A DNA stretch of 34,546 nt from Oscillospiraceae bacterium (GCA_015063745.1 SVTO01000029.1:1-34546), one strand, 5' to 3'; counted from the stretch's first letter, positions 23,976 to 32,935 are shown. The notes: generated by a model from the sequence alone, not told the origin. A program made the numbers and translations.

Positions 23976-24743
23976 ATGGCCTATATCAAAAGAGGAATCC
24001 TTGCGGTTCTGAAAGAACTGATTATAAAACAGAAATCCCGGAAATTCCATTCCGCAGTCATTCTTGCTGCCGGAAACGGTGTACGCTTCGGCGATGAAAA
24101 CGGCAAGCATTTCGTACTTGTGGACGGTATCCCCGTTGTCGTACGCTCCGTGCGTGCTTTTGAGGAGTCCCCGTTGATCGATGAAATCATCGTTGTTACC
24201 AGAGAAGATGACATCGGTGCCTGTGAACAGCTTTTTCGCGAATCCGGATTCACCAAAATCAAATGCGTAATCGCAGGTGGAGCGGACCGTCAGGCATCCG
24301 CCAAACTCGGCTTTGATGCTATCAACCCTCACGCGGATTTCGTCTCCATCCACGACGCCGCCCGATGTCTCGTTACCCCTGCCATCATTGCCGATGTAGC
24401 CGCAGAAGCCTACACTCATGGCGCTGCAGTTGCGGCAGAACGTGCAGTGGATACCATCAAGCGTGCCGATGAAAAAGGCTTTATTACAGAAACCCTTGAC
24501 CGCAATATCGTTTGGCTCGCCAAAACCCCCCAGACCTTCATGGCTGATATGTACCGTGCGGCAGTATATACTGCCGAAAAAGACGGTATCCGCGCAACGG
24601 ATGACTGCGCCATCGTGGAACGGCTGGGATTCAAAATCAAACTGGTAGACTGCGGCTGGACGAATATCAAGATCACATACCCCGACGACCGTGTACGTGC
24701 GGAGCATATTCTGCGGCAGCGTGCGGAAGAGGAGGAAGCCTGA
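23976..24743 (+). CDS. ispD: 2-C-methyl-D-erythritol 4-phosphate cytidylyltransferase
   Basis: The 255-residue enzyme joins CTP and methylerythritol 4-phosphate in the non-mevalonate isoprenoid pathway. The nucleotide-binding start SAVILAAGNGVRFG lies about 25 residues in. Other conserved parts are GGADRQASAKLGF, VSIHDAARCLV, AVDTIK and AKTPQTF, ending with NIKITYPDD. I chose ATG 23976, which has an AGAGGTG ribosome site. An in-frame ATG at 23925 falls at the expected transcription start, so using it would need leaderless translation. The stop codon overlaps the ispF start by one base. Confidence 0.95.
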   Translation: MAYIKRGILAVLKELIIKQKSRKFHSAVILAAGNGVRFGDENGKHFVLVDGIPVVVRSVRAFEESPLIDEIIVVTREDDIGACEQLFRESGFTKIKCVIAGGADRQASAKLGFDAINPHADFVSIHDAARCLVTPAIIADVAAEAYTHGAAVAAERAVDTIKRADEKGFITETLDRNIVWLAKTPQTFMADMYRAAVYTAEKDGIRATDDCAIVERLGFKIKLVDCGWTNIKITYPDDRVRAEHILRQRAEEEEA

Positions 24744-25213
24744 TGCGAATCGGACACGGGTATGACGCCCACAGATTCTGTACGGATAAGAAAATGCGCC
24801 TCGGTGGTATCACGATCCCTTGCGAATGGGGATTCGAAGCCCACTCCGACGGTGATGTACTGATTCATGCTCTGGCCGATGCACTCCTCGGAGCTGCCGG
24901 CGAGAGGGATATCGGCAACCTGTTCCCGGACAACGATCCGACCTATAAAAATATCGACAGCCGGATCTTACTGCGAAGAGTCTGTGAAATTCTGAACGAA
25001 AAGAACCTGAGTATAGACTACGTCGACGTAACCATCATTGCCCAGAAGCCCAAACTGGCACCATACATCGAACCGATGCGCAGGGAACTGGCAGGGCAGA
25101 TGCAGATCCCGGAGGAACGTATCAATGTAAAAGCCACCACGGAAGAAAAAATGGGCTTTACGGGAAGACTGGAAGGGATCCGTGTACACGCCGTATGTCT
25201 GCTGAGCGAATAA
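24743..25213 (+). CDS. ispF: 2-C-methyl-D-erythritol 2,4-cyclodiphosphate synthase
   Basis: The 156-residue enzyme closes the cyclodiphosphate ring two steps after IspD. The zinc ligands D8, H10 (GHGYDAHRF) and H42 (HSDGDVLIHALADALLGA) are intact, as are the GERDIGNLFPDNDP loop and the C-terminal KATTEEKMGFTGRLEGI. The TGATG overlap with ispD indicates coupled translation, matching the frequent ispDF pairing. Confidence 0.97.
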   Translation: MRIGHGYDAHRFCTDKKMRLGGITIPCEWGFEAHSDGDVLIHALADALLGAAGERDIGNLFPDNDPTYKNIDSRILLRRVCEILNEKNLSIDYVDVTIIAQKPKLAPYIEPMRRELAGQMQIPEERINVKATTEEKMGFTGRLEGIRVHAVCLLSE

Positions 25214-25398
25214 AAAAACGGCTCTGCGGTATAAACCGCAAAGCCGGATCTATGGAAACGCGGCAGAGTAAGTACCGCGGAGAACAGTTTAAGCGGCAGA
25301 AATACCTGCCTGTTTACAGAATATGCTGTCCGGCGTGAATTGTGTTATCCGCCACCGCAGCTGAAAACCGACAAAAACGGATATTCCATGAAAATAGC
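25212..25398 (-). ncRNA. Candidate structured small RNA on the minus strand, ending in a terminator hairpin
   Basis: The hairpin at 25219-25246 has 12-base arms with one mismatch and a 4-base loop. It has AAAAAAA on its left, so only on the minus strand is it followed by a T run, which makes it a minus-strand terminator. No minus-strand protein gene lies upstream of it. About 190 bases away is a minus-strand promoter (25405-25432). Between them lie local hairpins CGCGG/CCGCG (25260-25280) and GGCAG/CTGCC (25293-25308). The predicted 5' end GGCTAT can pair with ATAG just before the terminator, and TTCCAT (25384-25389) is inverted at 25252-25257. A length near 187 bases with end-to-end pairing recalls 6S RNA, but I could not confirm this. 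Confidence 0.4.
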
Positions 25399-25404
25399 CG
25401 TGAA

Positions 25405-25432
25405 ATTATCCGAAGGAAAACAAGTACGTAAA
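25405..25432 (-). promoter_or_regulatory. Possible promoter of the minus-strand RNA
   Basis: On the minus strand TTTACG (25427-25432) and GATAAT (25405-25410) are separated by 16 bases. Both boxes are imperfect. Confidence 0.35.
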
Positions 25433-25466
25433 TAAAGTGAAGAAAAAACTTTTAAGGAGAATCAAC

Positions 25467-26147
25467 ATGGTAAGAGAAATGAAAACTGCGCCTTCCATAC
25501 TGGCGTGTGATTTTCTGCATTTGCAGGATGAAATGATAAGAGCCGAACAGGCAGGTGCTGACTGGCTTCACTGCGATGTGATGGACGGCGTCTATGTACC
25601 CAATATCAGCTTTGGTTTCGATATTATCAAAAAGATCCATACCGTGACCAACCTGCCGCTGGACGTACACATGATGACATCCGTACCGGAGAAATATCTG
25701 CAGGAATTGAAGGACGCCGGCGCCTTTTCCGTTACCCTCCACAACGATGTAATGGAAACGGATAAACTTGTGAAAACGCTGGATGAGATCAAATCCCTCG
25801 GCATGAAAGCGGCAGTTTCCCTGAAACCCAAAGTGCCCGCAGAAGCCGTAGAAGCACTTATCCCGCTTTGCAGTATGGTGCTGGTCATGACCGTGGAACC
25901 GGGATTCGGCGGACAGAAATTCATGGAAGACATGCTGCCCAAAATCGACTCTATCCGCAACATGGCGGAAAAGACCAACCCGATGCTGGACATCCAGGTG
26001 GACGGCGGTATCGGCAGCGCTACCATCGGTGCCTGTGCAAAAGCGGGAGCAAATGTATTTGTCGTAGGAACCGCCTCCTTCCGCGCACCGGATATGAAGG
26101 CAGCCCTTTCCGAAATGAAATCCATTGCAGAAAAGGCCGCAGAATAA
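25467..26147 (+). CDS. rpe: Ribulose-phosphate 3-epimerase
   Basis: The 226-residue TIM-barrel enzyme interconverts ribulose 5-phosphate and xylulose 5-phosphate in the pentose phosphate pathway. Family marks are APSILACDFLHL, HCDVMDGVYVPNISFG (metal ligands H35 and D37), DVHMM (H68), the phosphate loop TVEPGFGGQKFM and the second catalytic aspartate in IQVDGGIG. ATG 25467 follows AAGGAG by nine bases; a GTG thirty bases upstream would cross that ribosome site and is rejected. No clear promoter or terminator was identified close by. Confidence 0.96.
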   Translation: MVREMKTAPSILACDFLHLQDEMIRAEQAGADWLHCDVMDGVYVPNISFGFDIIKKIHTVTNLPLDVHMMTSVPEKYLQELKDAGAFSVTLHNDVMETDKLVKTLDEIKSLGMKAAVSLKPKVPAEAVEALIPLCSMVLVMTVEPGFGGQKFMEDMLPKIDSIRNMAEKTNPMLDIQVDGGIGSATIGACAKAGANVFVVGTASFRAPDMKAALSEMKSIAEKAAE

Positions 26148-26275
26148 CGAAAACATTGCGAACTTTTTGCGGTTTTTCGGTGTGAAAAGCTCTCTGTGGG
26201 TGAAAATGCTTAGAAAAGTCCGAAAAATACACAAAAATATAGAAGAAGTAACAAGCAGAAAAATCAAATTTACGC

Positions 26276-26304
26276 TACAAAAAAGTCATTTTATATGGTA
26301 TAAT
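26276..26304 (+). promoter_or_regulatory. Promoter of the PRPP synthetase gene
   Basis: TGGTATAAT (TATAAT at 26299-26304) is a perfect extended -10; the -35 TACAAA is poor. The leader of about 100 bases contains a short hairpin (CAGCG/CGCTG at about 26325-26345). The rest of the gap between rpe and this gene shows only AT-rich sequence. Confidence 0.6.
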
Positions 26305-26411
26305 AATAATGACAAATTGTGCAGTCAGCGGACAGAATGCGCTGAATTGCCGTGAAAACCAAATTCGAGTGTATATGATTCAGTAATTTAAGAAAAAAGA
26401 GGGGTATAGTT

Positions 26412-27554
26412 ATGAGCGACAGCTTTTTCGGTGAACTGAGTGTAATTGGCATGCCCGGTTGTGAATCCTTTGTGGATCAGGTGGATTACTACCTTCGCGA
26501 ATGGAGACGACACGACGATGAAGGAACCTACATCACTACGGCGGATTGTCCCCGTTTCGGATCCGGTGAAGCGAAGGGCCTTCTGCATGAATCCATGCGC
26601 GGACACGACGTTTACATCTATTCTGACTGTTTCAACTACGGTGTTACATATCGCATGTACGGTAAGGAAGTGCCCATGAGTCCCGACGATCATTTCCAGG
26701 ATCTGAAGAGAACCATCGCGGCCATCGGCGGTAAGGCGAGAAGAATTACCGTAATCATGCCCATGCTGTATGAAGGCAGACAGCACAAGAGAACCACCAG
26801 AGAATCCCTGGACTGCGCCATCGCACTGCAGGAACTGGTGAATATGGGTGTATCCAATATCATCACCTTCGATGCTCACGATCCCCGTGTATCCAACGCT
26901 ATCCCGCTGACCGGCTTTGACAACGTAAGACCTACCTATCAGATGCTCAAGGCTCTGGTGAGAACCATTCCCGATATCTCCCTGAACCATGACGACATCA
27001 TGATCATCGCACCCGACGAAGGTGCTATGTCCCGTACCATGTACTACGCATCCGTTATGGGTCTGGATCTGGGTATGTTCTATAAGCGCCGTAACTACAC
27101 CGTGGTAATCGACGGCAAGAACCCCATCGAAGCACACGAATATCTGGGCAAGGATATCCGCGGCAAGGACGTTATCGTAATCGACGACATGATCGCCTCC
27201 GGTGACTCCATCATCGACGTATCCAAGCAGCTGAAGGATAAGGGCGCAAAGCGTATCTTCCTGTTCGTAACCTTCGGCCTGTTCACCAATGGCTTTGAAG
27301 TATTCGATAAAGCATACGAAGAAGGTATCATCACCAAGTGCTTCTGCACCAACCTGACCTACCACAGTCCCGAACTGCTGACCAAGGAATGGTACGCAGA
27401 CGTAAATATGTGCAAGTACGTAGCGCTGCTGGTTGATACTCTGAACAAGGATAAGTCCATCGGCACACTGCTGAATCCCGTGAAGAAGATTCACGGCATC
27501 CTGAATAACCAGGCACTCAAGCACGACGAAGACGCACCTTTCAAAGAAGAATAA
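26412..27554 (+). CDS. prs: Ribose-phosphate pyrophosphokinase, long divergent form
   Basis: The 380-residue protein is a PRPP synthetase homologue, making phosphoribosyl pyrophosphate from ribose 5-phosphate and ATP for nucleotide, histidine and tryptophan synthesis. Two phosphoribosyltransferase-type folds can be traced. Elements corresponding to known sites are RFGSGEAKGLLHESMRGHDV, MPMLYEGRQHKR, the ATP/PPi region FDAHDPRVSNAI, IAPDEGAMSRT, the flexible loop KRRN and the ribose-phosphate loop VIVIDDMIASGDS. It is about 65 residues longer than the usual 315, and several otherwise strict residues differ, for example DDMIASGDS for DDMIDTAGT. This long form occurs in Clostridia. Placement near rpe, which feeds the pentose pool, fits. 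Confidence 0.88.
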   Translation: MSDSFFGELSVIGMPGCESFVDQVDYYLREWRRHDDEGTYITTADCPRFGSGEAKGLLHESMRGHDVYIYSDCFNYGVTYRMYGKEVPMSPDDHFQDLKRTIAAIGGKARRITVIMPMLYEGRQHKRTTRESLDCAIALQELVNMGVSNIITFDAHDPRVSNAIPLTGFDNVRPTYQMLKALVRTIPDISLNHDDIMIIAPDEGAMSRTMYYASVMGLDLGMFYKRRNYTVVIDGKNPIEAHEYLGKDIRGKDVIVIDDMIASGDSIIDVSKQLKDKGAKRIFLFVTFGLFTNGFEVFDKAYEEGIITKCFCTNLTYHSPELLTKEWYADVNMCKYVALLVDTLNKDKSIGTLLNPVKKIHGILNNQALKHDEDAPFKEE

Positions 27555-27626
27555 TAGAAATAACAGAATCAGTATAAAGTAACCCTCAACGGACAAACAG
27601 CGGAGAGGGAAGAATAAGGAACGAAT

Positions 27627-29336
27627 ATGCAGAATTTCAAGAAAATAACCGCCGAAAAGCTGCAGAACGCACTGCAGGAAGTGTATCAGCTGGAAAACAC
27701 CGTGGCAGAGCTGACCGAAGCACTGGAATATCCCCCGGACGAAACGCTGGGTGACGTAGCATTCCCTTGCTTCCGTTACGCGAAATCCCTGCGCATGGCA
27801 CCGCCCAAGATCGCCTCTGCACTTGCTGAACGTATCAGCGGCGAAGAATTCACCTCCGTAACTGCGGCAGGCGGATATGTAAACTTCAAAATCTCACCGG
27901 CTTACCTGGAAAAGAACGTACTTACCGCTGTGGAATCACAGAAGGAAAACTACGGCGGATCCGACTTCGGTAAGGGAAAGACCGTAGTCCTGGACTACTC
28001 CTCTCCCAACACCTCCAAGCCCTTCCACATTGGTCACCTCGGCACCACCGTTATCGGTCACTGCCTGAAGCTGCTGCACCAGTTTGTGGGATATGACTGC
28101 GTAGGTGTAAACCACCTCGGCGACTGGGGTACCCAGAACGGAAAGCAGATCGTTGCATTCCGTAAGTGGGGTAATAAGGAATATGTGGAACAGAAGGGCT
28201 GCGACGGCCTGGTGGAACTCTATGTAAAGTTCCATGAAGAAGCCGAAAAGGATCCTTCGCTGAACGATGAAGCCAGAGCGGAATTCCGCAAACTGGAAGA
28301 TCACGTGCCGGAAAACATCGAACTGTGGAAGTGGTTTTTGGACATCAGCTTCAAGGAATACGAAGTTACCTATAAGCAGCTGGGCATCACCTTCGACAGC
28401 TACAAGGGCGAAAGCTTCTACTCTGACAAAATGGACGCACAGATCCAGATTATGCGTGACAAGGGCCTTCTGAAGCTGGACGACGGCGCTTCCATCGTGG
28501 ATCTGTCCGAATACAATATGCCCCCCTGCCTGATTCTGAAGAAGGACGGTTCCTCCCTGTATCCTTCCCGTGATATCGCCGCAGCGGTATACAGAAAGAA
28601 TACCTACGATTTCGAAAAATGCATATACGTAACCTCATCCGCCCAGAGCCTGCACTTTGCACAGTGGTTCAAGGTGCTGGAAATGATGGGCTACGACTGG
28701 TCCGATAAGCTGGTGCACGTACCCTACGGTACCGTAAGCATCGGCGGCGAAAAGCTGGCCACCCGTACCGGCAACGTGGTTCTTCTGAAGGATCTGTTCC
28801 GTCAGGCAATCGAAAAGGTTACCGAAATCATGAACGAAAAGAACCCCGATCTGCCCAATAAGGAAGCTACCGCAGAAGCAGTAGGTGTTGGCGCAATCGT
28901 GTTCAACTACCTGTATAACAGCCGTATCAAGGACATCAACTTCACCATCGAATCCGCACTGAGCTTCGACGGCAGTACCGGTCCTTATGCCCAGTATACC
29001 TACGCAAGAACCTGCAGTATTCTGGAAAAAGCGGCACAGATGGAAAAGAACGGAAATGCAGGCATTACTGCCGACGAAGAAGCAGCCGTGCTGAAGGTTC
29101 TGGCCAAGTTCCCGGAACGAGTTCTGCAGGCTATCGAGGAATACGAACCCTGCGTAATCGCAAGATACGTAATCGAACTCTGCACTGCATTCAACCGCTT
29201 CTATAAGGCGTGCCCCATCCTTTCCGCAGAAGACGAAAACACACGTGCCTTCCGTCTGCGGATCACTTCTGCCGTAAACACCGTACTGGCAACCGCACTG
29301 CATCTGATCTGTATGAAAACACCTGAAAAAATTTAA
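27627..29336 (+). CDS. argS: Arginyl-tRNA synthetase
   Basis: The 569-residue class I synthetase charges tRNA-Arg. The N-terminal tRNA-binding domain (about 1-110) is followed by SSPNTSKPFHIGHLGTT with the HIGH box at 134-137. The second signature KLATRTGNVVLL near 375-385 takes the place of KMSKS. The C-terminal anticodon-binding domain has YAQYTYARTCSIL and ends in the alpha-helical LRITSAVNTVLATALHLI typical of ArgS. A ribosome site AAGGA precedes ATG 27627, and the gene lies 72 bases after prs without an obvious terminator. Confidence 0.97.
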   Translation: MQNFKKITAEKLQNALQEVYQLENTVAELTEALEYPPDETLGDVAFPCFRYAKSLRMAPPKIASALAERISGEEFTSVTAAGGYVNFKISPAYLEKNVLTAVESQKENYGGSDFGKGKTVVLDYSSPNTSKPFHIGHLGTTVIGHCLKLLHQFVGYDCVGVNHLGDWGTQNGKQIVAFRKWGNKEYVEQKGCDGLVELYVKFHEEAEKDPSLNDEARAEFRKLEDHVPENIELWKWFLDISFKEYEVTYKQLGITFDSYKGESFYSDKMDAQIQIMRDKGLLKLDDGASIVDLSEYNMPPCLILKKDGSSLYPSRDIAAAVYRKNTYDFEKCIYVTSSAQSLHFAQWFKVLEMMGYDWSDKLVHVPYGTVSIGGEKLATRTGNVVLLKDLFRQAIEKVTEIMNEKNPDLPNKEATAEAVGVGAIVFNYLYNSRIKDINFTIESALSFDGSTGPYAQYTYARTCSILEKAAQMEKNGNAGITADEEAAVLKVLAKFPERVLQAIEEYEPCVIARYVIELCTAFNRFYKACPILSAEDENTRAFRLRITSAVNTVLATALHLICMKTPEKI

Positions 29337-29357
29337 TTTCCAAAGAGGTTATATAAT

Positions 29358-30092
29358 ATGTCCGGACATAGCAAATGGAATAATATCAAGAACAAGAAAG
29401 AAAAGACCGACGCCCAGAAAGCGAAAATCTTTACCAAGATCGGTAAGGAAATCGCAATCTGCGTAAGAGACGGCGGCGGAGACCCCAGCACCAACGGTAA
29501 GCTGCGCGACCTGATCGCAAAGGCTAAGGCCAACAACGTGCCCAACGACAACATCGAACGTGCCATCAAGAAGGCAACCGGTGCCGATGCCGTACAGTAC
29601 GAAGAGATCACCTACGAAGGCTACGGTCCTTCCGGTGTAGCTGTAATCGTAGAAGCCGCAACCGACAGCCGCAACCGTACTGCTTCCGATGTACGTCATT
29701 ATTTTGACAAATACGGCGGAAACCTGGGCTCCAACGGCTGCGTAAGCTATATGTTCGAAGATAAGGGTGTCATCATCCTTCTCCGTGAAGATAACGAAAA
29801 CGTTGATGAAGACCAGCTGATGGAAGATGCACTGGAAGCAGGTGCAGCAGACTTCTCCTCTGACGAAGATGCTTTCGAAATCACCACCGAAGTGGCTGAC
29901 CTGACCGCAGTACGTGACGCTCTTACTGAAAAGGGTTATAAGATCGAATCTGCTGAAGAAGATAAGATCCCCAACACCTACGTAACTCTGGAAAACGAAG
30001 ACGACATCAAGAACATGAACCTCCTGATCGAACATCTGGAAGAAAACGACGACGTTCAGGAAATCTACCACAACTGGGAAAACTGCGACTGA
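29358..30092 (+). CDS. YebC/PmpR family regulator (TACO1-like)
   Basis: The 244-residue protein belongs to the YebC family, whose members act as DNA-binding regulators or as ribosome-associated factors that help translate proline-rich stretches. The family start MSGHSKWNNIKNKKEKTDAQ is exact, followed by DGGGDPSTNGKLRDLIAKAKANNVPNDNIERAIKKA and YEGYGPSGVAVIVEAATDSRNRT. It lies 21 bases after argS with an AGAGG ribosome site, so the two are co-transcribed, and it ends the transcript. Confidence 0.96.
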   Translation: MSGHSKWNNIKNKKEKTDAQKAKIFTKIGKEIAICVRDGGGDPSTNGKLRDLIAKAKANNVPNDNIERAIKKATGADAVQYEEITYEGYGPSGVAVIVEAATDSRNRTASDVRHYFDKYGGNLGSNGCVSYMFEDKGVIILLREDNENVDEDQLMEDALEAGAADFSSDEDAFEITTEVADLTAVRDALTEKGYKIESAEEDKIPNTYVTLENEDDIKNMNLLIEHLEENDDVQEIYHNWENCD

Positions 30093-30100
30093 TAGAACCG

Positions 30101-30137
30101 AAAAGGCGTGTAATAACTGCACGTCTTTTCTTTTTTT
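30101..30137 (+). terminator. Terminator after the YebC-family gene
   Basis: Arms 30101-30110 and 30120-30129 pair with one G-T around a 9-base loop and are followed by a run of seven T. Confidence 0.9.
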
Positions 30138-30169
30138 GTAAAATAAAAGAAAAAATTACGCAGAAAAAC

Positions 30170-30198
30170 TTGTAAGCGGGAGAGAAATATAGTATACT
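30170..30198 (+). promoter_or_regulatory. lgt-folD promoter
   Basis: TTGTAA (30170-30175) and TATACT (30193-30198) have 17-base spacing, about 50 bases before the lgt start. Confidence 0.7.
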
Positions 30199-30246
30199 AT
30201 TAAATATAAAATCAAGCAGAATAACTGCAAGAAGACAGGAGTCCAT

Positions 30247-31212
30247 ATGAGCTATATATCTTTCCCGGGACTGGGTATCGAACCGTTCCATATAGATAAA
30301 GTCGCATTTTCTCTGTTCGGCAGAGACGTAGCATGGTACGGCCTGCTGATTACTGTCGGCATGGTACTGGCGGTATTGTACGGCAACTATATCGGCGTAA
30401 AGCGTGAGAAACTGAAGAGTGATGATATCATGGATCTCGCATTTATCATTATTCTCTTCGGTGTGCTGGGCGCCAGACTGTACTACATTCTCTTTAAACT
30501 GGATCAGTACATCGTCACATCCGGTACATTCCTTGAAAACCTAAAAGATACCCTCTACAATATGGTGGCCGTATGGAACGGCGGACTTGCCATCTACGGC
30601 GGCATCATCGCAGGCCTTATCACAGCCTTCCTGTTTGCCAGAAAGAGAAGAATCCCCTTTGTCAAATTCTTCGATCTGCTGGCCCCCACCGTCATGATCG
30701 GTCAGATCATCGGAAGATGGGGCAACTTCATCAATATGGAAGCTTACGGCAGCGAAACCGACCTTCCGTGGCGCATGGGTCTGCTGGTCAGCTATGACAA
30801 AACCGGCCCGGAAACCGGCATCTGGAATCAGGAAATCTATGTCCATCCCACATTCCTGTACGAATCCCTGTGGAACCTTGCGGGTTTCATACTGCTGAAT
30901 ATCCTGTACCGCAAAAAGAAATTCAACGGTCAGATGTTCGCCTCCTATTTGGTCTGGTACGGATTCGGCAGAATGCTGATCGAAGGCCTGCGCACCGACA
31001 GTCTGATGATCGGTCCTTTCCGTGTTTCCCAGCTTGTTGGCCTTGCATCACTTGTCATCGGTATCATTATTTTCATAATGAACCGCAAAAAGCTGCGCGG
31101 CAATAAAGAAGAAGCATACGAAAACGTATATAAATCCGATGCGGAAACAGAAACTTCTTCTGAAAATAATACAGCTATCGAAAACAGCACAAACATATAT
31201 AACAAGGAGTAA
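30247..31212 (+). CDS. lgt: Prolipoprotein diacylglyceryl transferase
   Basis: The 321-residue integral membrane enzyme transfers diacylglycerol from phosphatidylglycerol to the lipobox cysteine of lipoprotein precursors. The signature GRWGNFINMEAYG (about 156-168) is intact, with WNGGLAIYGGIIAG before it, HPTFLYESLWNL after it, and the arginine in IEGLRTDSLMIG. Seven hydrophobic segments are visible. The C-terminus has a 40-residue hydrophilic, acidic and asparagine-rich tail that is not needed for the fold. ATG 30247 follows AGGAG. folD starts three bases after its stop. Confidence 0.96.
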   Translation: MSYISFPGLGIEPFHIDKVAFSLFGRDVAWYGLLITVGMVLAVLYGNYIGVKREKLKSDDIMDLAFIIILFGVLGARLYYILFKLDQYIVTSGTFLENLKDTLYNMVAVWNGGLAIYGGIIAGLITAFLFARKRRIPFVKFFDLLAPTVMIGQIIGRWGNFINMEAYGSETDLPWRMGLLVSYDKTGPETGIWNQEIYVHPTFLYESLWNLAGFILLNILYRKKKFNGQMFASYLVWYGFGRMLIEGLRTDSLMIGPFRVSQLVGLASLVIGIIIFIMNRKKLRGNKEEAYENVYKSDAETETSSENNTAIENSTNIYNKE

Positions 31213-31215
31213 ATC

Positions 31216-32064
31216 ATGGCAAAAATCATTGACGGTAAGAAAATCGCAGCAGACGTACGTGCCGATATCACCGCACGCACATCAGCATTTGTAAAAGAAA
31301 ACGGGTATGCACCCGGACTGGCAGTTGTAATTGTAGGCGAAGACCCGGCATCCCAGGTGTATGTACGCAACAAAAAGAAAGCCTGTGAAGATGTAGGCTT
31401 CTATTCCGAAGTTCATGAAATGCCCGCCGAAACCACAATGGATGAACTGCTTGCCAAAATCGAAGAACTGAAAAACAATGCAAAAATTCACGGCATCCTC
31501 GTACAGCTTCCTCTGCCGAAGCACCTTGACGAAAAGGCCGTAATCGCCGCAATTCCCCCGGAAAAGGACGTGGACGCATTCCATACCATCAATACCGGTA
31601 AAATCATGCTGGGCGAATACAGCTTCCTGCCGTGTACACCCGCCGGTGTCATGAAGATGCTGGAATATGAAAACATCGACGTAACGGGGAAGGAATGTGT
31701 TGTAGTCGGCAGAAGCAATATCGTCGGCAAACCCATGGCCATGCTCTTACTCCATCAGAACGGTACCGTAACCATCTGCCATTCCCGTACGAAGGATCTG
31801 GCTGAAGTAACCCGTCGGGCCGATATTCTGGTTGTCGCCATCGGTAAAGCAGATTTTATAACGGGCGATATGGTCAAGGAAGGGGCAGTGGTCATCGATG
31901 TCGGCATGAACCGCAGAGCTGACGGAAAACTGACCGGAGATGTGGATTTCGCTACCGTAGAACCCAAAGCATCCGCCATCACTCCCGTTCCCGGAGGCGT
32001 TGGACCCATGACGATCACCATGCTGCTGGAAAATACCCTGACAGCGGCAAAAACAGGGAAATAA
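31216..32064 (+). CDS. folD: Methylenetetrahydrofolate dehydrogenase/cyclohydrolase
   Basis: The 282-residue bifunctional enzyme oxidises 5,10-methylene-THF to methenyl-THF and hydrolyses it to 10-formyl-THF, supplying one-carbon units for purines and initiator tRNA. The catalytic tyrosine-lysine region is [14 protein letters not shown] (Y49, K53), followed by [11 protein letters not shown]. The NADP-binding part has [17 protein letters not shown] and CHSRT, and the C-terminal signature [16 protein letters not shown] is complete. An AAGGAG site inside the end of lgt serves ATG 31216, so the two genes form an operon. Confidence 0.98.
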   Translation: MAKIIDGKKIAADVRADITARTSAFVKENGYAPGLAVVIVGEDPASQVYVRNKKKACEDVGFYSEVHEMPAETTMDELLAKIEELKNNAKIHGILVQLPLPKHLDEKAVIAAIPPEKDVDAFHTINTGKIMLGEYSFLPCTPAGVMKMLEYENIDVTGKECVVVGRSNIVGKPMAMLLLHQNGTVTICHSRTKDLAEVTRRADILVVAIGKADFITGDMVKEGAVVIDVGMNRRADGKLTGDVDFATVEPKASAITPVPGGVGPMTITMLLENTLTAAKTGK

Positions 32065-32099
32065 ACGAAAAAATCAAGAAAAATAATGTCAAAAAACCA

Positions 32100-32128
32100 T
32101 TGACATACGCTGTGATCTGTGATATAAT
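32100..32128 (+). promoter_or_regulatory. Consensus promoter of rplU-prp-rpmA
   Basis: TTGACA (32100-32105) and TATAAT (32123-32128) are perfect with 17-base spacing, and TGA before the -10 adds an extended -10. It is one of the strongest promoters in the window. Confidence 0.92.
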
Positions 32129-32134
32129 ATATCC

Positions 32135-32225
32135 TGCCGCATGATGTCAGGTTGCAAATAATTGCGTGAAAAACCGTGATTTACCTGCTCAGCGAGTTCA
32201 CAAAAAGAAAGTGAGGTGCTTTTCA
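32135..32225 (+). promoter_or_regulatory. L21-type leader upstream of rplU
   Basis: The 90-base leader can form an outer stem CAGGT/ACCTG (about 32148-32152 with 32186-32190) enclosing a GCAA-ATAA-TTGC hairpin. The position directly before rplU matches the L21 leader class described in Bacillota, thought to mediate autoregulation. Identity with that RNA family was not verified. Confidence 0.5.
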
Positions 32226-32534
32226 ATGTTCGCAATTATTGAAACAGGTGGAAAGCAGTACAAGGTCAGCGAAGGTGACGAAATCTTCGTTGAAAAGCTG
32301 GATGTAGAAGCAGGCGCAGAAGTGAATTTCAAGGTTCTCGCTATCTCTACCGATGCTGGTTTTAAGGTAGGTACACCTGAAGTAGAAGGTGCATCTGTAT
32401 CCGGAAGCGTAGTTAAGAATGGCAAGGCCAAGAAGATCTACGTTATGACCTACAAATCCAAGAAAAACGAGAAGAAGAAGATCGGTCACAGACAGCCTTA
32501 TACCAAGGTAGTGATCAACAAGATCGCTCTTTAA
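32226..32534 (+). CDS. rplU: 50S ribosomal protein L21
   Basis: The 102-residue large-subunit protein has the standard start [14 protein letters not shown], then [13 protein letters not shown], and the C-terminal [20 protein letters not shown] that contacts 23S rRNA. ATG 32226 has a GTGAGGTG ribosome site; an upstream ATG at 32166 lies inside the structured leader and is rejected. It heads the rplU-prp-rpmA operon. Confidence 0.97.
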   Translation: MFAIIETGGKQYKVSEGDEIFVEKLDVEAGAEVNFKVLAISTDAGFKVGTPEVEGASVSGSVVKNGKAKKIYVMTYKSKKNEKKKIGHRQPYTKVVINKIAL

Positions 32535-32584
32535 TTACCGTAGCGATCCATCCGCAAGAGTAAATTCTGGTTGGAGCATGATCC

Positions 32585-32935
32585 ATGACGAAAGTAACAT
32601 TTTACCGGCATAACGGTATATTCTGGGGATTCCGCGAAACGGGACATACGGGATTCGGAACAGAAGGCGATGACATACTGTGTTCCGCATTGTCAGCCAT
32701 GACGATGCTTCTGCTGAACACATTGGAAATTGCCTACAAAGCCGATTTCGATTATATCATAGACGATAAGGACGCATCCGTAACCGTAACCTGCAAGAGC
32801 GCACTGCCGAATGGTAATGCGGACGAAAAGGTACAGTTTGCGGCAGCGGGACTATTTGAAGGGTATTATTACCAGCTTGTGGATTTAACGGAAGAATATT
32901 ACGAATATCTGGATGTGACAATACTGGAAAAGTAA
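32585..32935 (+). CDS. prp: Ribosomal-processing cysteine protease Prp
   Basis: The 116-residue protease removes the N-terminal extension of L27, a step essential in Bacillota whose L27 carries that extension. The catalytic histidine H21 in ETGHTGFG and cysteine C33 in DDILCSALSAMT are at the usual spacing. The gene lies between rplU and rpmA as expected, and its substrate is encoded 35 bases downstream. A fairly weak GGAGCATG site precedes ATG 32585. Confidence 0.94.
   Translation: MTKVTFYRHNGIFWGFRETGHTGFGTEGDDILCSALSAMTMLLLNTLEIAYKADFDYIIDDKDASVTVTCKSALPNGNADEKVQFAAAGLFEGYYYQLVDLTEEYYEYLDVTILEK

Noticed and set aside
25258-25285. T-box-like string (AGAGTAAGTACCGCGGAG) on the plus strand upstream of rpe
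   Set aside because: The invariant TGGN bulge is not present, no plus-strand terminator follows, and rpe is not a T-box type target.
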